NCBI GenBank assembly: GCA_035531075.1
Contig: DATKTO010000026.1
Coordinates: 1-64,000, forward strand
Direction of reading: 5' to 3'
Origin: 39-52-133 sp035531075
GTDB taxonomy: Bacteria; Pseudomonadota; Gammaproteobacteria; Burkholderiales; Gallionellaceae
DNA: 64,000 nucleotides
Of the stretch, positions 7,915 to 15,396 are shown piece by piece. Numbering within the stretch: the stretch's first letter is position 1; each line of letters starts with the position of its first letter. A program made the translations under genes and the position numbers. The notes beneath the pieces are model-generated. The model made no database searches. It worked only from the letters and a program-made list of their open reading frames with translations, and was not told the origin of the DNA.

Positions 7915-8367
7915 TTATTTCACCACTCTAAGCTTTGGCCCGCTTCTATCTGGAGCGGGCATAGAACCACCACTGGAAGCCTTGGTTACACCCGCACTGG
8001 CATTTATCTCCGCTTTATCTATCACGGAGAAAAGTTCTTCTGCAGCTAGAACCTGCATTCTAGCGGCATCCTTTTCGATACTTTCAAGAAGTTTGTAATC
8101 AGCGGTATGTCTGCGTGCGTACATCGTTTTCATTTTTCCGCCTAATTTACGTTCTATCGAGCCATTAACGCCTTTATTGAGCTGGATAATATAACGCTTA
8201 TGCATACCAATATTTTCATCAGTTTTTTCAGGAGCTATTAATTCACAAGCACGATGATAGGCGGAATAATATGCCCTTGAAATTATATTCCTTTGCTCTA
8301 TCTCACTATTCCCATATCTTAATATCAATATCGCACTATCCAGAAAATCTTTTGGCGTAACGCTCAT
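7915..8367 (-). CDS. HEPN-like domain protein paired with a TPR protein
   Basis: 150 residues from ATG 8367 (a TTG four codons upstream is possible). The segment QRNIISRAYYSAYHRACELI is the typical helix of HEPN-fold proteins of the 'SRAYYAAFH' group, found as toxin or accessory partner. The C-terminus is basic and disordered (SGPKLRVVK). The start codon overlaps the stop of the repaired upstream TPR frame as ATGA, so the two genes are translationally coupled. No R-x4-H motif is visible, so RNase activity is not claimed. Function unknown; a helper or toxin role is inferred. Confidence 0.6.
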   Translation of the reverse strand: MSVTPKDFLDSAILILRYGNSEIEQRNIISRAYYSAYHRACELIAPEKTDENIGMHKRYIIQLNKGVNGSIERKLGGKMKTMYARRHTADYKLLESIEKDAARMQVLAAEELFSVIDKAEINASAGVTKASSGGSMPAPDRSGPKLRVVK

Positions 8368-9094
8368 GCTGTAGCACAAGTAAAATAAAGAATGTCATCC
8401 GTAGGCGAATATGGTTCTTCAGCAATTGCATCATTCATCGCATTTTCAGCCTGAAAAACAGATTCAACGCTACCTGAACAATCAAAAATCCGTCACCAAA
8501 TGTCTCAGTAACCAATACCGGTGGGCTGCCAATATCTTGCAGCACTTTAGAAGCAAGCTCCGTACGCGAAACCATTTCTTGCCAAGTTACGCCATGGCTC
8601 TCCATCAACTCATCAAGCCTATCAATATTATCAGTTAAACCCACGATATCCACAGGAAGGCCAACCTGCTGAGAATGCTTCAATAGACGTCGAACTCCAT
8701 CTGTATCGAATGCCAATCGATGCTGTTTAATCGCTTCATTTATAGCATCAGCATTATCAGGATCTTTTACAACGACTTCATCAATAATTCTCATCGCCTC
8801 AACAAGCCTATTCATATTGCAAAGCGCCTTAGAATAATTTTCTAGTGTCCAAACATCTCTGCCACTGCAATTAATAGCAGCGTTAAAAAGACGATCCACT
8901 TCAGCAAAATCATAGCGCAACGCAGCAATCATCCCGAGAACATTATATGCCTCGGCAGATTGCCCATTGATTTTCATCTTATTGGCATCTGCAATAATTT
9001 CTTCAATTCGCTCTTCATTTACTTCGTCAAAAAGCATCTGATTGATTGACTCAATCAGAACACTTGCCATTGATTGTGGCGATATTGATGTCAT
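8364..9094 (-). pseudogene. TPR-like helical-repeat protein, apparently frameshifted near 8468
   Basis: As it stands the frame stops at 8435, giving 219 residues: an N-terminal helical part and TPR-like repeats (NGQSAEAYNVLGMIAAL, ALCNMNRLVEAMRIIDEVV, DPDNADAINEAIKQ), then a sudden odd end NLFFRLKMR. If one base is restored in GTAGCGTTGAATC (8464-8476 region) the reading continues as VESVFQAENAMNDAIAEEPY then SPTDDILYFTCATA and stops at 8364, exactly overlapping the next gene's start as ATGA. The clean ending and coupling argue that this longer frame is the ancestral one. The shift may be a real mutation or a sequencing error. Cytoplasmic; function unknown. Confidence 0.55.
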
Positions 9095-9358
9095 ATGATT
9101 ACACCAGAAATGAGAGAACCCGAGTTGCTAGGTATGTTTAATAATTTTACAAGCGAATTATACACATACCATATTAACTAATAGCAAGCACTAATCTGCC
9201 TAAGATACCCCGCAAACGCGCTGAAATCGAGCGGTATAACGATTGAGAATAAGGATTTATCTTAGACAAGGTCAACAAAAAAACACATTAATGACGGGGC
9301 TGGAGTCGTTTTTGAGGGTCGGGCTGTTAATCCGCAGGTCCCCAGCACGATACTGAAT

Positions 9359-9557
9359 AAGTGTGAAACACGGCACAAGTGGAATAAGGACGCGATCGAG
9401 CGACAGCTTGCGCGCAGCCCGTCAAGCGATAACGCAGTGCGGGATGCGTACAACCGCTATGAGTTTTTGGAAGAGCGAACCCGAAATGATGCAGTGGTAC
9501 GCCGACCATATTGATCTGATTGGGCATGCTGCGGAAAGATATAGATCGTGGGAATAA
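9359..9557 (+). pseudogene. P4-type integrase, C-terminal remnant with frameshift
   Basis: In one frame 9361 onward reads HKWNKDAIERQLARSPS, then DNAVRDAYNRYEFLEER, the characteristic end region of P4-like (tRNA-island) integrases. About 9480 the frame shifts and continues as MMQWYADHIDLIG, again family-typical ('rR-MMQWWADYLD'). Everything upstream (catalytic core) is missing. It lies directly before the ubiquitin-like operon, suggesting that operon came in with an integrative element whose integrase has since decayed. No tRNA gene was found next to it. Confidence 0.7.
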
Positions 9558-9625
9558 AGAAATAGTCCGAAATACTCCTTGCAAAAAAACAATCATGCAC
9601 TGGAATTAGTGAGAATCAAGACGTT

Positions 9626-9648
9626 AACCACTAGATATAGTGGTTTTT
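9626..9648 (+). terminator. Hairpin between integrase remnant and Ubl operon
   Basis: AACCACTA-gata-TAGTGGTT is a perfect 8-bp stem with a 4-base loop followed by TTT. It could terminate transcription from the island side and insulate the operon that starts 75 bases later. The T run is short, so strength is uncertain. Confidence 0.45.
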
Positions 9649-9714
9649 GGTTTCACGGTGGAAGTTATGAAAAGAGTACAGCCCGGCCATAGCTTGCAGT
9701 TAAAATATTTTTTG

Positions 9715-9722
9715 GAGGTGGC
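9715..9722 (+). promoter_or_regulatory. Strong ribosome-binding site of the ubiquitin-like gene
   Basis: GGAGGTGG lies just before the ATG at 9723 in an otherwise AT-rich leader (TTAAAATATTTTTT). It is the only strong Shine-Dalgarno of the operon; the next three starts overlap the preceding stops, so the Ubl is probably made in excess over its enzymes. Confidence 0.6.
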
Positions 9723-10001
9723 ATGAGCAAGAAAGAAACTAGCAGTAAGAAAGAAATTAGCTTGAAAATCGTGGTTTCCGGCACGGAAATTACTTTGGAA
9801 GCCAACCCCCACCAGCCGCTGCAAAGCCTGATCGAAAAAGCCTTGCAGGAGGCCGGCGAAGCCAGCCAGCCGGATCAATGGGCGTTCTATGTCAAGGCCG
9901 GTGCCGAAATGGTGGCAGTCGACCTGCAGATGAAGGCAGAGGATGCTGCGGCAAAGTACGACGTTCTATACTTGAACAAGAAAGCTGGTGCAGCAGGATG
10001 A
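9723..10001 (+). CDS. Ubiquitin-like modifier (single beta-grasp domain, Gly C-terminus)
   Basis: 92 residues. After a Lys/Ser-rich lead (1-11) come a beta hairpin (ISLKIVVSGTEITLEANP, 12-29), a central helix (LQSLIEKALQEAG, 33-45), WAFYV and MVAVDL strands, and a last strand DVLYLNKK running into a flexible GAAG tail: the beta-grasp order of ubiquitin-like proteins. The chain ends in Gly92 directly before the stop, so no trimming would be needed before activation by the E1 encoded downstream. It matches the short DUF2604/multiubiquitin-type Ubls seen beside E2-JAB-E1 genes. Stop overlaps the E2 start as ATGA. Role: conjugated to a target or to itself, in a system related to the Bil antiphage operons (family knowledge plus context). 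Confidence 0.75.
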   Translation: MSKKETSSKKEISLKIVVSGTEITLEANPHQPLQSLIEKALQEAGEASQPDQWAFYVKAGAEMVAVDLQMKAEDAAAKYDVLYLNKKAGAAG

Positions 10002-10549
10002 TTGCCGATCCGTCTGTCTCAAGACGGAAATTCGAGCGTGAAGTTGCAGCAGCAGAAGCTCATAAGCCGTTCCATGAGCAGGGCGTATGGATTCTGCGCG
10101 CGAAATATCCGGTTGTGTTCGCCGTCCTAATTACGAGTAATCCGCTACCAGTTTTGCGTGGTGTCCTGTGTGGCGTACACATCGACTTCACAGATTACGA
10201 CGCCCGTCCGCCATCAGTTAGATTCGTCAATCCGTTTAATGAAGTACCATTAAAAGCAAATGAATGCTCGTGGAATTTTCCACAGGTCAAAATACTATCC
10301 GATCCAACCAGCAAGCCGGGTCAGCCGATGGCGGAATTGACGCCTTTGCTTCAGGCATTCGACCCAAATAAACCGTTCATATGCCTGGCAGGCGTCAGGG
10401 AATACCATGATTCATCTGCGCATAGCGGGGACTCATGGTTTCTGCATCGAAAAAAAAATATGTTGGTACATATCTTGTCGATATTGCAGCAACTCGGCCC
10501 GGCCGCCATTGATTTCCAACCCCGACTTTTACCGAAACTGTCAATATGA
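9998..10549 (+). CDS. E2-like ubiquitin-conjugating protein
   Basis: 183 residues from ATG 9998, overlapping the Ubl stop. The frame is open upstream but the coupled ATG is the sensible start. An N-terminal helix is followed by strands VWILRAKYPVVFAVLI, then a 'P-P-S-V-R-F-V-N-P-F' stretch (71-80) that parallels the Y-P-x-x-P-P-x-V-x-F turn of E2 enzymes. PFICLAGVREYH (126-137) holds Cys129, my candidate for the thioester cysteine, and is followed by HSGDSWFLHR (142-151), conserved in this bacterial E2-like family. It should take the Ubl from the E1 and pass it to a target. A run of nine A at 10450-10458 falls in its coding part. The stop overlaps the JAB start as ATGA. Confidence 0.7.
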   Translation: MIADPSVSRRKFEREVAAAEAHKPFHEQGVWILRAKYPVVFAVLITSNPLPVLRGVLCGVHIDFTDYDARPPSVRFVNPFNEVPLKANECSWNFPQVKILSDPTSKPGQPMAELTPLLQAFDPNKPFICLAGVREYHDSSAHSGDSWFLHRKKNMLVHILSILQQLGPAAIDFQPRLLPKLSI

Positions 10550-11046
10550 ACGATTTCTCTGATATTCAAGCGGTCATGGTGCCACGCGAAGTCCTTGAGG
10601 ATGGGCAGGCATTCATGCGCGCGGCCGGGAAAATGGGGCGTGAAGCCATGGTCCTCTGGGCAGGAAAAAAGGATAGCGCGACGTTCCATGTAACGGATCT
10701 CGTGATCCCGGAACAGAGGGGCATCAGCACAGACGATGGAGTTTGTGTGATCGTTGAGGGAACAGAGCTTGCCAGACTGAACATGGAACTTCATAAGAGC
10801 GGCTTAAAGTTCATAGCGCAGGTCCACAGCCATCCTGGCGCGGCCTACCATTCGAATATGGACGACACCTATGCAGTCGTGACCAAAATTGGCTGTTTCT
10901 CGCTGGTCGTGCCGGATTTCGCCATCCGCCCATTCTCTTTCAGGGAATCGGCGATATACCGCATTAATAACACCGGGCAATGGCTTGAGGCGGCAGCAAA
11001 TCTGTTCCATATCGCCGGCGAGGGTGGATATTATGGCGCGTGCTGA
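10546..11046 (+). CDS. JAMM/JAB-domain isopeptidase of the Ubl operon
   Basis: 166 residues. The JAMM zinc-protease site is complete: Glu33 in GREAMVLW, then VHSHPG (His94, His96) and HSNMDD (Ser103, Asp106), i.e. E...H-x-H-P...S-x-x-D. No signal peptide or membrane segment. In ubiquitin-like operons such a peptidase removes the modifier from targets or trims precursors; since this Ubl already ends in Gly, deconjugation is the more likely job. It overlaps the E2 gene by 4 bases and the E1 gene by 14 bases. Its place between E2 and E1 differs from the E1-then-DUB order usual for Bil operons. Confidence 0.8.
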   Translation: MNDFSDIQAVMVPREVLEDGQAFMRAAGKMGREAMVLWAGKKDSATFHVTDLVIPEQRGISTDDGVCVIVEGTELARLNMELHKSGLKFIAQVHSHPGAAYHSNMDDTYAVVTKIGCFSLVVPDFAIRPFSFRESAIYRINNTGQWLEAAANLFHIAGEGGYYGAC

Positions 11047-12559
11047 TTATTTCGATCGAGCGGTTCAAGCTGCCTTTCATGTCCTCAATGATTTCGACCA
11101 GCAGGCATTCCTGGAGAAAGTCGATGCACACCAGATTGCGCTGGCGTTTGATTCACACGCCTTGACGCCTGAAGGAATTGCGGCCCTGGACTTGTCCATG
11201 CGCCTGATAGCGCGCTTCTATCCCAGCATTGCCATTATTCCGCTTGGTCACGGGTGCAAGGACGCAGTCCATTCACTGAAAGCGCTTGCCGAGAGCATCA
11301 ACCCGAAGATCGCTATTGCCGTAAACATAGGCAATGCCACAGATGTGATTGTGGTTGGGAAGACCGTGCCGCCGTGCGACGGCAAGGTATATCAGTACTT
11401 CATTGGTTCGGACGGCTGGATAACCCGGTTTTCGCGTTCAAAACCTGTCGGCAGCGGCACGAGCAATAACATGCTTGGCGCCGGGGCAGCAGCCTGCCTT
11501 GCCGCGGCCAATATCTTCAGACGGATATTTTCAGACGCAAAGCTGGATGATGAACTGACGTTCTCTGTGCTTGATATGGATATCGCAGCGGAAAATCCTC
11601 GCAACCCGATCTTAAAGGATGCGGACATTGGGGATACCTACCTTGCCGGCGCCGGGGCAATCGGGCACGGCTTCATCTGGGGCATGTTCGGGTACGCCAA
11701 TCTGACAGGGAAACTCACTCTTATCGATCATGACGATATCGACCTTTTCAATATCCAGCGCTATGCGCTGACCGGAAGATGCAGCGAAGGTGAGAAAAAG
11801 GTGGATTTGGCTGCTGATTTCCTGTCTGGGAGACAAGGACTGCATGTAACAAAATTCCATGGCAAATGGGAGGACTTCGTAAGCAACCTGCCAGAAGATA
11901 AATGGACGTTCAGTCGAGTTGTTTCTGCACTCGACTCCCCCAAAGACCGAATTGAGCTGCAGGCATCCCTGCCCAAATGGGTTGTGAACGGCTGGACAGG
12001 AGATTGTGATGCCGGAGTATCCCACCATGATTTCATCAATCACGCCTGCTTGGCGTGCCTTTATATGCCATCAGGCAACGTAAAGAACGAAGATGAGCTC
12101 ATTCTGGAAGCGCTTGGGCTCCCTCTAGATCAATTAAGAGTGGTGCGTGACAGATTGGAGAAAGTCATACCCACGGATCGTGGTTTTTTGGAACTTGTAG
12201 CCAAGGGAAAGAATGTCGATCTGCAAAAATTGCTTCTCTTTGAAAATAAGCCGCTACGCGAGCTTTACACGAAAGCTGTATGCAGCGGGGCGGTCATGGA
12301 ATTGGCTACCGGCACCAAAAGCACGGCGCGTGCAGAAGTGCCCATGCCGTTCCAGTCCGCATTTGCAGGGATACTGCAGGCGGCCGTCCTGATCGCGAAT
12401 GCTGCCGACATCCCCTCTCTACCCGGTTTTACACGCATCAACCTGATGAAGCCGTTTACCGGGGAAAATCCCGGCACCAGTTGGACGCAGGCAAAGCACG
12501 CTCGGTGCTTTTGCAATGATGAAGATTACAGGCAAGCCTACAAAAAAAAATATGTGTGA
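11033..12559 (+). CDS. E1-like ThiF-family Ubl-activating enzyme with N-terminal extension
   Basis: 508 residues from ATG 11033, with GAGGGTGG 7 bases before; the open frame further up overlaps the JAB gene and is not used. The first ~195 residues form a separate alpha/beta domain of unknown kind, probably an inactive or docking half. The ThiF Rossmann core follows: YLAGAGAIG (203-211, nucleotide loop), LIDHDDIDLFNIQRY (230-244, Asp and Arg for ATP/adenylate), and SALDSPKDRIELQ. HACLACLY (Cys339, Cys342) and RCFC (Cys492, Cys494) can form the structural zinc site. Cys417 in AVCSGA is a candidate for the thioester cysteine. It should adenylate the Ubl Gly92. The last coding bases hold a run of nine A (12542-12550). 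Confidence 0.78.
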   Translation: MARADYFDRAVQAAFHVLNDFDQQAFLEKVDAHQIALAFDSHALTPEGIAALDLSMRLIARFYPSIAIIPLGHGCKDAVHSLKALAESINPKIAIAVNIGNATDVIVVGKTVPPCDGKVYQYFIGSDGWITRFSRSKPVGSGTSNNMLGAGAAACLAAANIFRRIFSDAKLDDELTFSVLDMDIAAENPRNPILKDADIGDTYLAGAGAIGHGFIWGMFGYANLTGKLTLIDHDDIDLFNIQRYALTGRCSEGEKKVDLAADFLSGRQGLHVTKFHGKWEDFVSNLPEDKWTFSRVVSALDSPKDRIELQASLPKWVVNGWTGDCDAGVSHHDFINHACLACLYMPSGNVKNEDELILEALGLPLDQLRVVRDRLEKVIPTDRGFLELVAKGKNVDLQKLLLFENKPLRELYTKAVCSGAVMELATGTKSTARAEVPMPFQSAFAGILQAAVLIANAADIPSLPGFTRINLMKPFTGENPGTSWTQAKHARCFCNDEDYRQAYKKKYV

Positions 12560-12562
12560 ATT

Positions 12563-12578
12563 GCACAATATTTTGTGC
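12563..12578 (+). terminator. Small hairpin directly after the E1 gene
   Basis: GCACAA-tatt-TTGTGC, starting 4 bases after the E1 stop, forms a perfect 6-bp stem. No T run follows, so it may be an mRNA 3'-end stabiliser or a weak terminator. The remaining 230 bases up to 12806 contain no supported gene, only scattered pieces like TCGGCTATGGCCGAAAAAC. Confidence 0.3.
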
Positions 12579-12803
12579 CTGATACTGAATCGCCCCGAAA
12601 CTGTAGGCGCCTTACAGCGTGATTGTCTGAAATATACGCCAATGTTGTCATTCAGCAGTGCGCGCCATTTGTCGGCTATGGCCGAAAAACAGTCATTTCG
12701 AAGTGCGTCGGTTGAGTGGTCGCTCGGTGTTAGCTTTCGATGAAAGTTAAGACAGAGCTTGAATGGATGAAATAGAACACATAAGAGTGGGTCGGGAATC
12801 ATA

Positions 12804-12832
12804 AAAAAAGCGCCTGAACATCCAGGCGCTTT
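12804..12832 (-). terminator. Rho-independent terminator of the rhodanese gene
   Basis: Read on the minus strand, AAAGCGCCTG (10 bases) pairs with CAGGCGCTTT around a 6-base loop and is followed by a run of seven T. It lies 44 bases after the stop of the rhodanese gene. Its reverse orientation could also help stop the Ubl operon. Confidence 0.85.
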
Positions 12833-12875
12833 CTAATCCTGCCGAAAAATTTTCTGCGGCAAGGCAACGGAGAGC

Positions 12876-13856
12876 TTATTGCTCCACAGTGGGGTTACCC
12901 AGGTTAGTCCACTCAGTCATCGATCCGGCGTAGAGTTTTGAGTTCTTGTTGCCCATGATTTCGTTGGCCACGAACCAGGCACCGGAAGCCAGATGACCGG
13001 TGTTGCAGTAGGCGATGGTCGGTGCACTCGAATTAATGTTTAGTTGCGCGTAGAGTTTCTTGTATTCCTCGGCGCTCATGAATTCACGAGCTGCGCCCAC
13101 GGGCTTGACAATCGCGTCGGTCGGGAAGGAACGAGCACCCGGCAGATGACCCGCCACCTTGTTGAGCGGACTCTTCACAATGCTCAGGAATTGCGCGGTT
13201 GGACGGGCATCAATGAACTGGTTGGAACCATGTAGAAGGGCTTCCTTAACCTGTTCCATTGAGGCCAGAATGCTCTTGTCTTCGCCGGTGGCGACCCAGT
13301 CGCCCTTAGTCGTGGTAGTTTTGTCTGTGCTCACCGGGTAGCCGGCCTGAATCCAGGCGTTGACACCACCGTTCAGAATAGCCAACTTGTCACGCCCTTC
13401 GCCAAAATAGCGCAACTGAAAGTACAAGCGAGCGGCCATATCCATAGCATCGACGGACTCACCGGTGGAAACAATGACCAGTGGCTTGTCGGTCTTGTTC
13501 AGGCCGAAGTCGTCCATGGCCTTTTGGAAATGCTCCTCGATCGGGAGTTGAGACTTGATCTTTACACCATCCACGATGCGTTCTTCACGAACTTTGCTGA
13601 AGTCCATCGAAATGGCGCCAGCGATGTGACCGCCGGTCTCAATTAGAGTTTTCTTGCCGGTTTTTTTGTCGACATCGAACTTGGGTTCGGCGATGAAAGT
13701 CTTCATATCATCTCGAATGTCCACCACGGTCACTTCATTTTGATGCTCATGCAGCCACTGTGCGGTGACCAGAGGCCCCGGTAGAGTTGTAGCGCCAGCG
13801 GCGTGCGCTGCAACAATGGTGATAACACTTGCTCCTACCCATTTCATTAGTTTCAT
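12876..13856 (-). CDS. Periplasmic thiosulfate sulfurtransferase (two rhodanese domains)
   Basis: 326 residues with a signal peptide (MKLMKWVGASVITIVAAHAAGA). Two rhodanese folds: residues about 30-175, whose loop VSTGESVDAMD lacks the cysteine, and about 195-320, with the active loop YCNTGHLASG holding Cys284. The pattern of an inactive first and active second domain, with GGVNAWIQAGYPV between, is normal for this enzyme type. It transfers sulfane sulfur from thiosulfate to acceptors in the periplasm, common in sulfur- or metal-oxidising bacteria. The start has GAGGGGT upstream; monocistronic, closed by a clear terminator. Confidence 0.88.
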   Translation of the reverse strand: MKLMKWVGASVITIVAAHAAGATTLPGPLVTAQWLHEHQNEVTVVDIRDDMKTFIAEPKFDVDKKTGKKTLIETGGHIAGAISMDFSKVREERIVDGVKIKSQLPIEEHFQKAMDDFGLNKTDKPLVIVSTGESVDAMDMAARLYFQLRYFGEGRDKLAILNGGVNAWIQAGYPVSTDKTTTTKGDWVATGEDKSILASMEQVKEALLHGSNQFIDARPTAQFLSIVKSPLNKVAGHLPGARSFPTDAIVKPVGAAREFMSAEEYKKLYAQLNINSSAPTIAYCNTGHLASGAWFVANEIMGNKNSKLYAGSMTEWTNLGNPTVEQ

Positions 13857-14171
13857 GGTTTACCCCTCGTTAAAGTAATTATTTGGCAAGGTTCTTGATA
13901 GAACCAATGCCTCTCCTCCACCGCGCAAGAGTCTGCGTAGAAAGTATATGAGTACGTCGATGGTCGGTCAAGGTAAGTATTTGATAAAATTGGTTTCAAT
14001 AACCCGTCATTGCGGCTGCCAACCGATTAGCAGCGACCGCTAGCAGGCTCATCTGCTCAAGATTGTTATTCTCAGCGTTCTCTTTCAGGGCATTTCAACA
14101 AAGTCCAGCTTGTGGTGAACTGCTCCAGCCATTAGAGTCGCGTATCTTAAATTTATCTTAATAGAGCTACT
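13857..14171. other. Divergent intergenic region between rhodanese and EamA genes
   Basis: About 315 bases holding both promoters. A short palindrome GGTTCT-tgat-AGAACC (13890-13905) lies in the leader of the rhodanese gene and may be a regulatory or mRNA hairpin. A piece with AGCAGCGACCGCTAGCAGGC near 14028-14050 is again of the repeat-like spacer type. No gene is visible. Confidence 0.4.
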
Positions 14172-15053
14172 ATGGGAAAGGCAACTGTATACCTGCTGGT
14201 GACCACCTCGGCATTTTTCTGGGGTGCCAATTTCGTATTGGCTGGTCCCATCCTGACCGACTTGCCGCCGCTGTGGGCCGCTGCTATACGCTTTCTGCTG
14301 GGTGCCGCTTTGATGTTCATCATTGCCTGTTTACGCCGGGAGAAAATGTTCAGCCTGTTGCGACGCCATGCCGCAATTTATCTGATGCTTGGGACGGTCG
14401 GCATCACAGCATTTAACCTGCTGTTCTTCTATGCGCTGCAGTCGACCTCGGCCAATAGTGCTGCGCTTATCATGGCGACCAATCCTTTGCTGACGGCTTT
14501 GCTAGCAGCCGCATTTCTGGGCGAGAAACTTACGGGACGGCATCTGCTGGCTTTGCCTGTGGCGTTGCTGGGTGTGCTCGTGGTGATCTCGCATGGAGAC
14601 ATGAGCATGCTTGCTTCCCTGAGTTTCACCCATGGCGACCTGTTAATGGTGGCCGCCACTATGTCCTGGGCGCTTTACAATATTCTCACTCGCCGTTACA
14701 TGCCACAAGGCTCAGCCTTTGCGAATACGAGCTGGATCGTGGCCGTGGGAGCCTTCCTGCTGTTGACTGTCGCTCTCGGCAGCGATAGCCACGTCCATGC
14801 CCTCGATGTCAAGGCCAGCCTGGCCATGCTGGTCATGGTTATTGGAGGCACAGTATTGGCCTATCTGTTCTGGGGTATCGGCATTGCGCGCCTAGGTGCG
14901 GCACGCGCGGCGATTTTCCTCAATCTCGTTCCGGTATTCGCCATGTTGGTTGGCGCAGCCCTCGGCACTCTTCCAACCGCAGCTCAAATGGTTGGCGGCC
15001 TGCTTGTGCTGAGCGGCGTAACCATCTCCATGCTCCCGAACGGCGCACGGTAG
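14172..15053 (+). CDS. EamA/DMT-superfamily inner-membrane transporter
   Basis: 293 residues with ten hydrophobic segments in two EamA repeats. The N-terminal repeat begins VTTSAFFWGANFVLAGPI and includes PPLWAAAIRFLLGA; the second begins HGDLLMVAATMSWALYNILTRR, and ends near GAARAAIFLNLVPVFAMLVGA. Such drug/metabolite transporters export amino acids or other small metabolites; substrate cannot be told. Start ATG 14172 has no strong ribosome site. It stands alone, with no operon partner. Confidence 0.85.
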   Translation: MGKATVYLLVTTSAFFWGANFVLAGPILTDLPPLWAAAIRFLLGAALMFIIACLRREKMFSLLRRHAAIYLMLGTVGITAFNLLFFYALQSTSANSAALIMATNPLLTALLAAAFLGEKLTGRHLLALPVALLGVLVVISHGDMSMLASLSFTHGDLLMVAATMSWALYNILTRRYMPQGSAFANTSWIVAVGAFLLLTVALGSDSHVHALDVKASLAMLVMVIGGTVLAYLFWGIGIARLGAARAAIFLNLVPVFAMLVGAALGTLPTAAQMVGGLLVLSGVTISMLPNGAR

Positions 15054-15396
15054 CGGTGTAATAGATTCGTGGTCTTTGTTTCATTTGCAACACTCCTTCT
15101 GCTTACGCAGTTTCTAGTGTGTTGCATCCACCCGTTGAATCCAAGCCGAAAAAAAAGGGACAGTGACCTCAGGCATCTCGATCGTTTCTTTGGGAATGCA
15201 AATGGGCTTTTTTCTTTTGGATTACCTACGGAACTGAATCAGCTTCTAGTATGGATGCTGGGTAAGTAGGGAATTCATGTAGCGCTGCTGCGAGTCCGCG
15301 AAAGACAATGCGTATGCAGGCACTGGAGGCGGCGGGAATTTGCCATCATCGTCGGAGTATTGGAAAAGTAGTTTCCTGCCAATAGATGCCAAATTT
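15054..15396. other. Intergenic stretch without a supported gene
   Basis: About 340 bases between convergent eamA-like and dnaE2 genes. A 66-codon + strand frame exists but has no recognisable features. I find no clear hairpin terminator for either neighbour. Confidence 0.45.

Noticed and set aside
9359..9722. A tRNA gene as attachment site beside the P4-type integrase remnant
   Set aside because: I searched by eye for a cloverleaf and a CCA/T-loop GGTTCGA pattern and found none; the hairpin at 9626-9648 is a simple terminator-like stem.
9723..12559. Reading the E1/E2/JAB genes as part of a CBASS system
   Set aside because: CBASS type II has Cap2 (fused E1-E2) and Cap3 beside a cGAS-like cyclase and an effector. 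Here E1 and E2 are separate, a Ubl gene is present and no cyclase or effector is adjacent.
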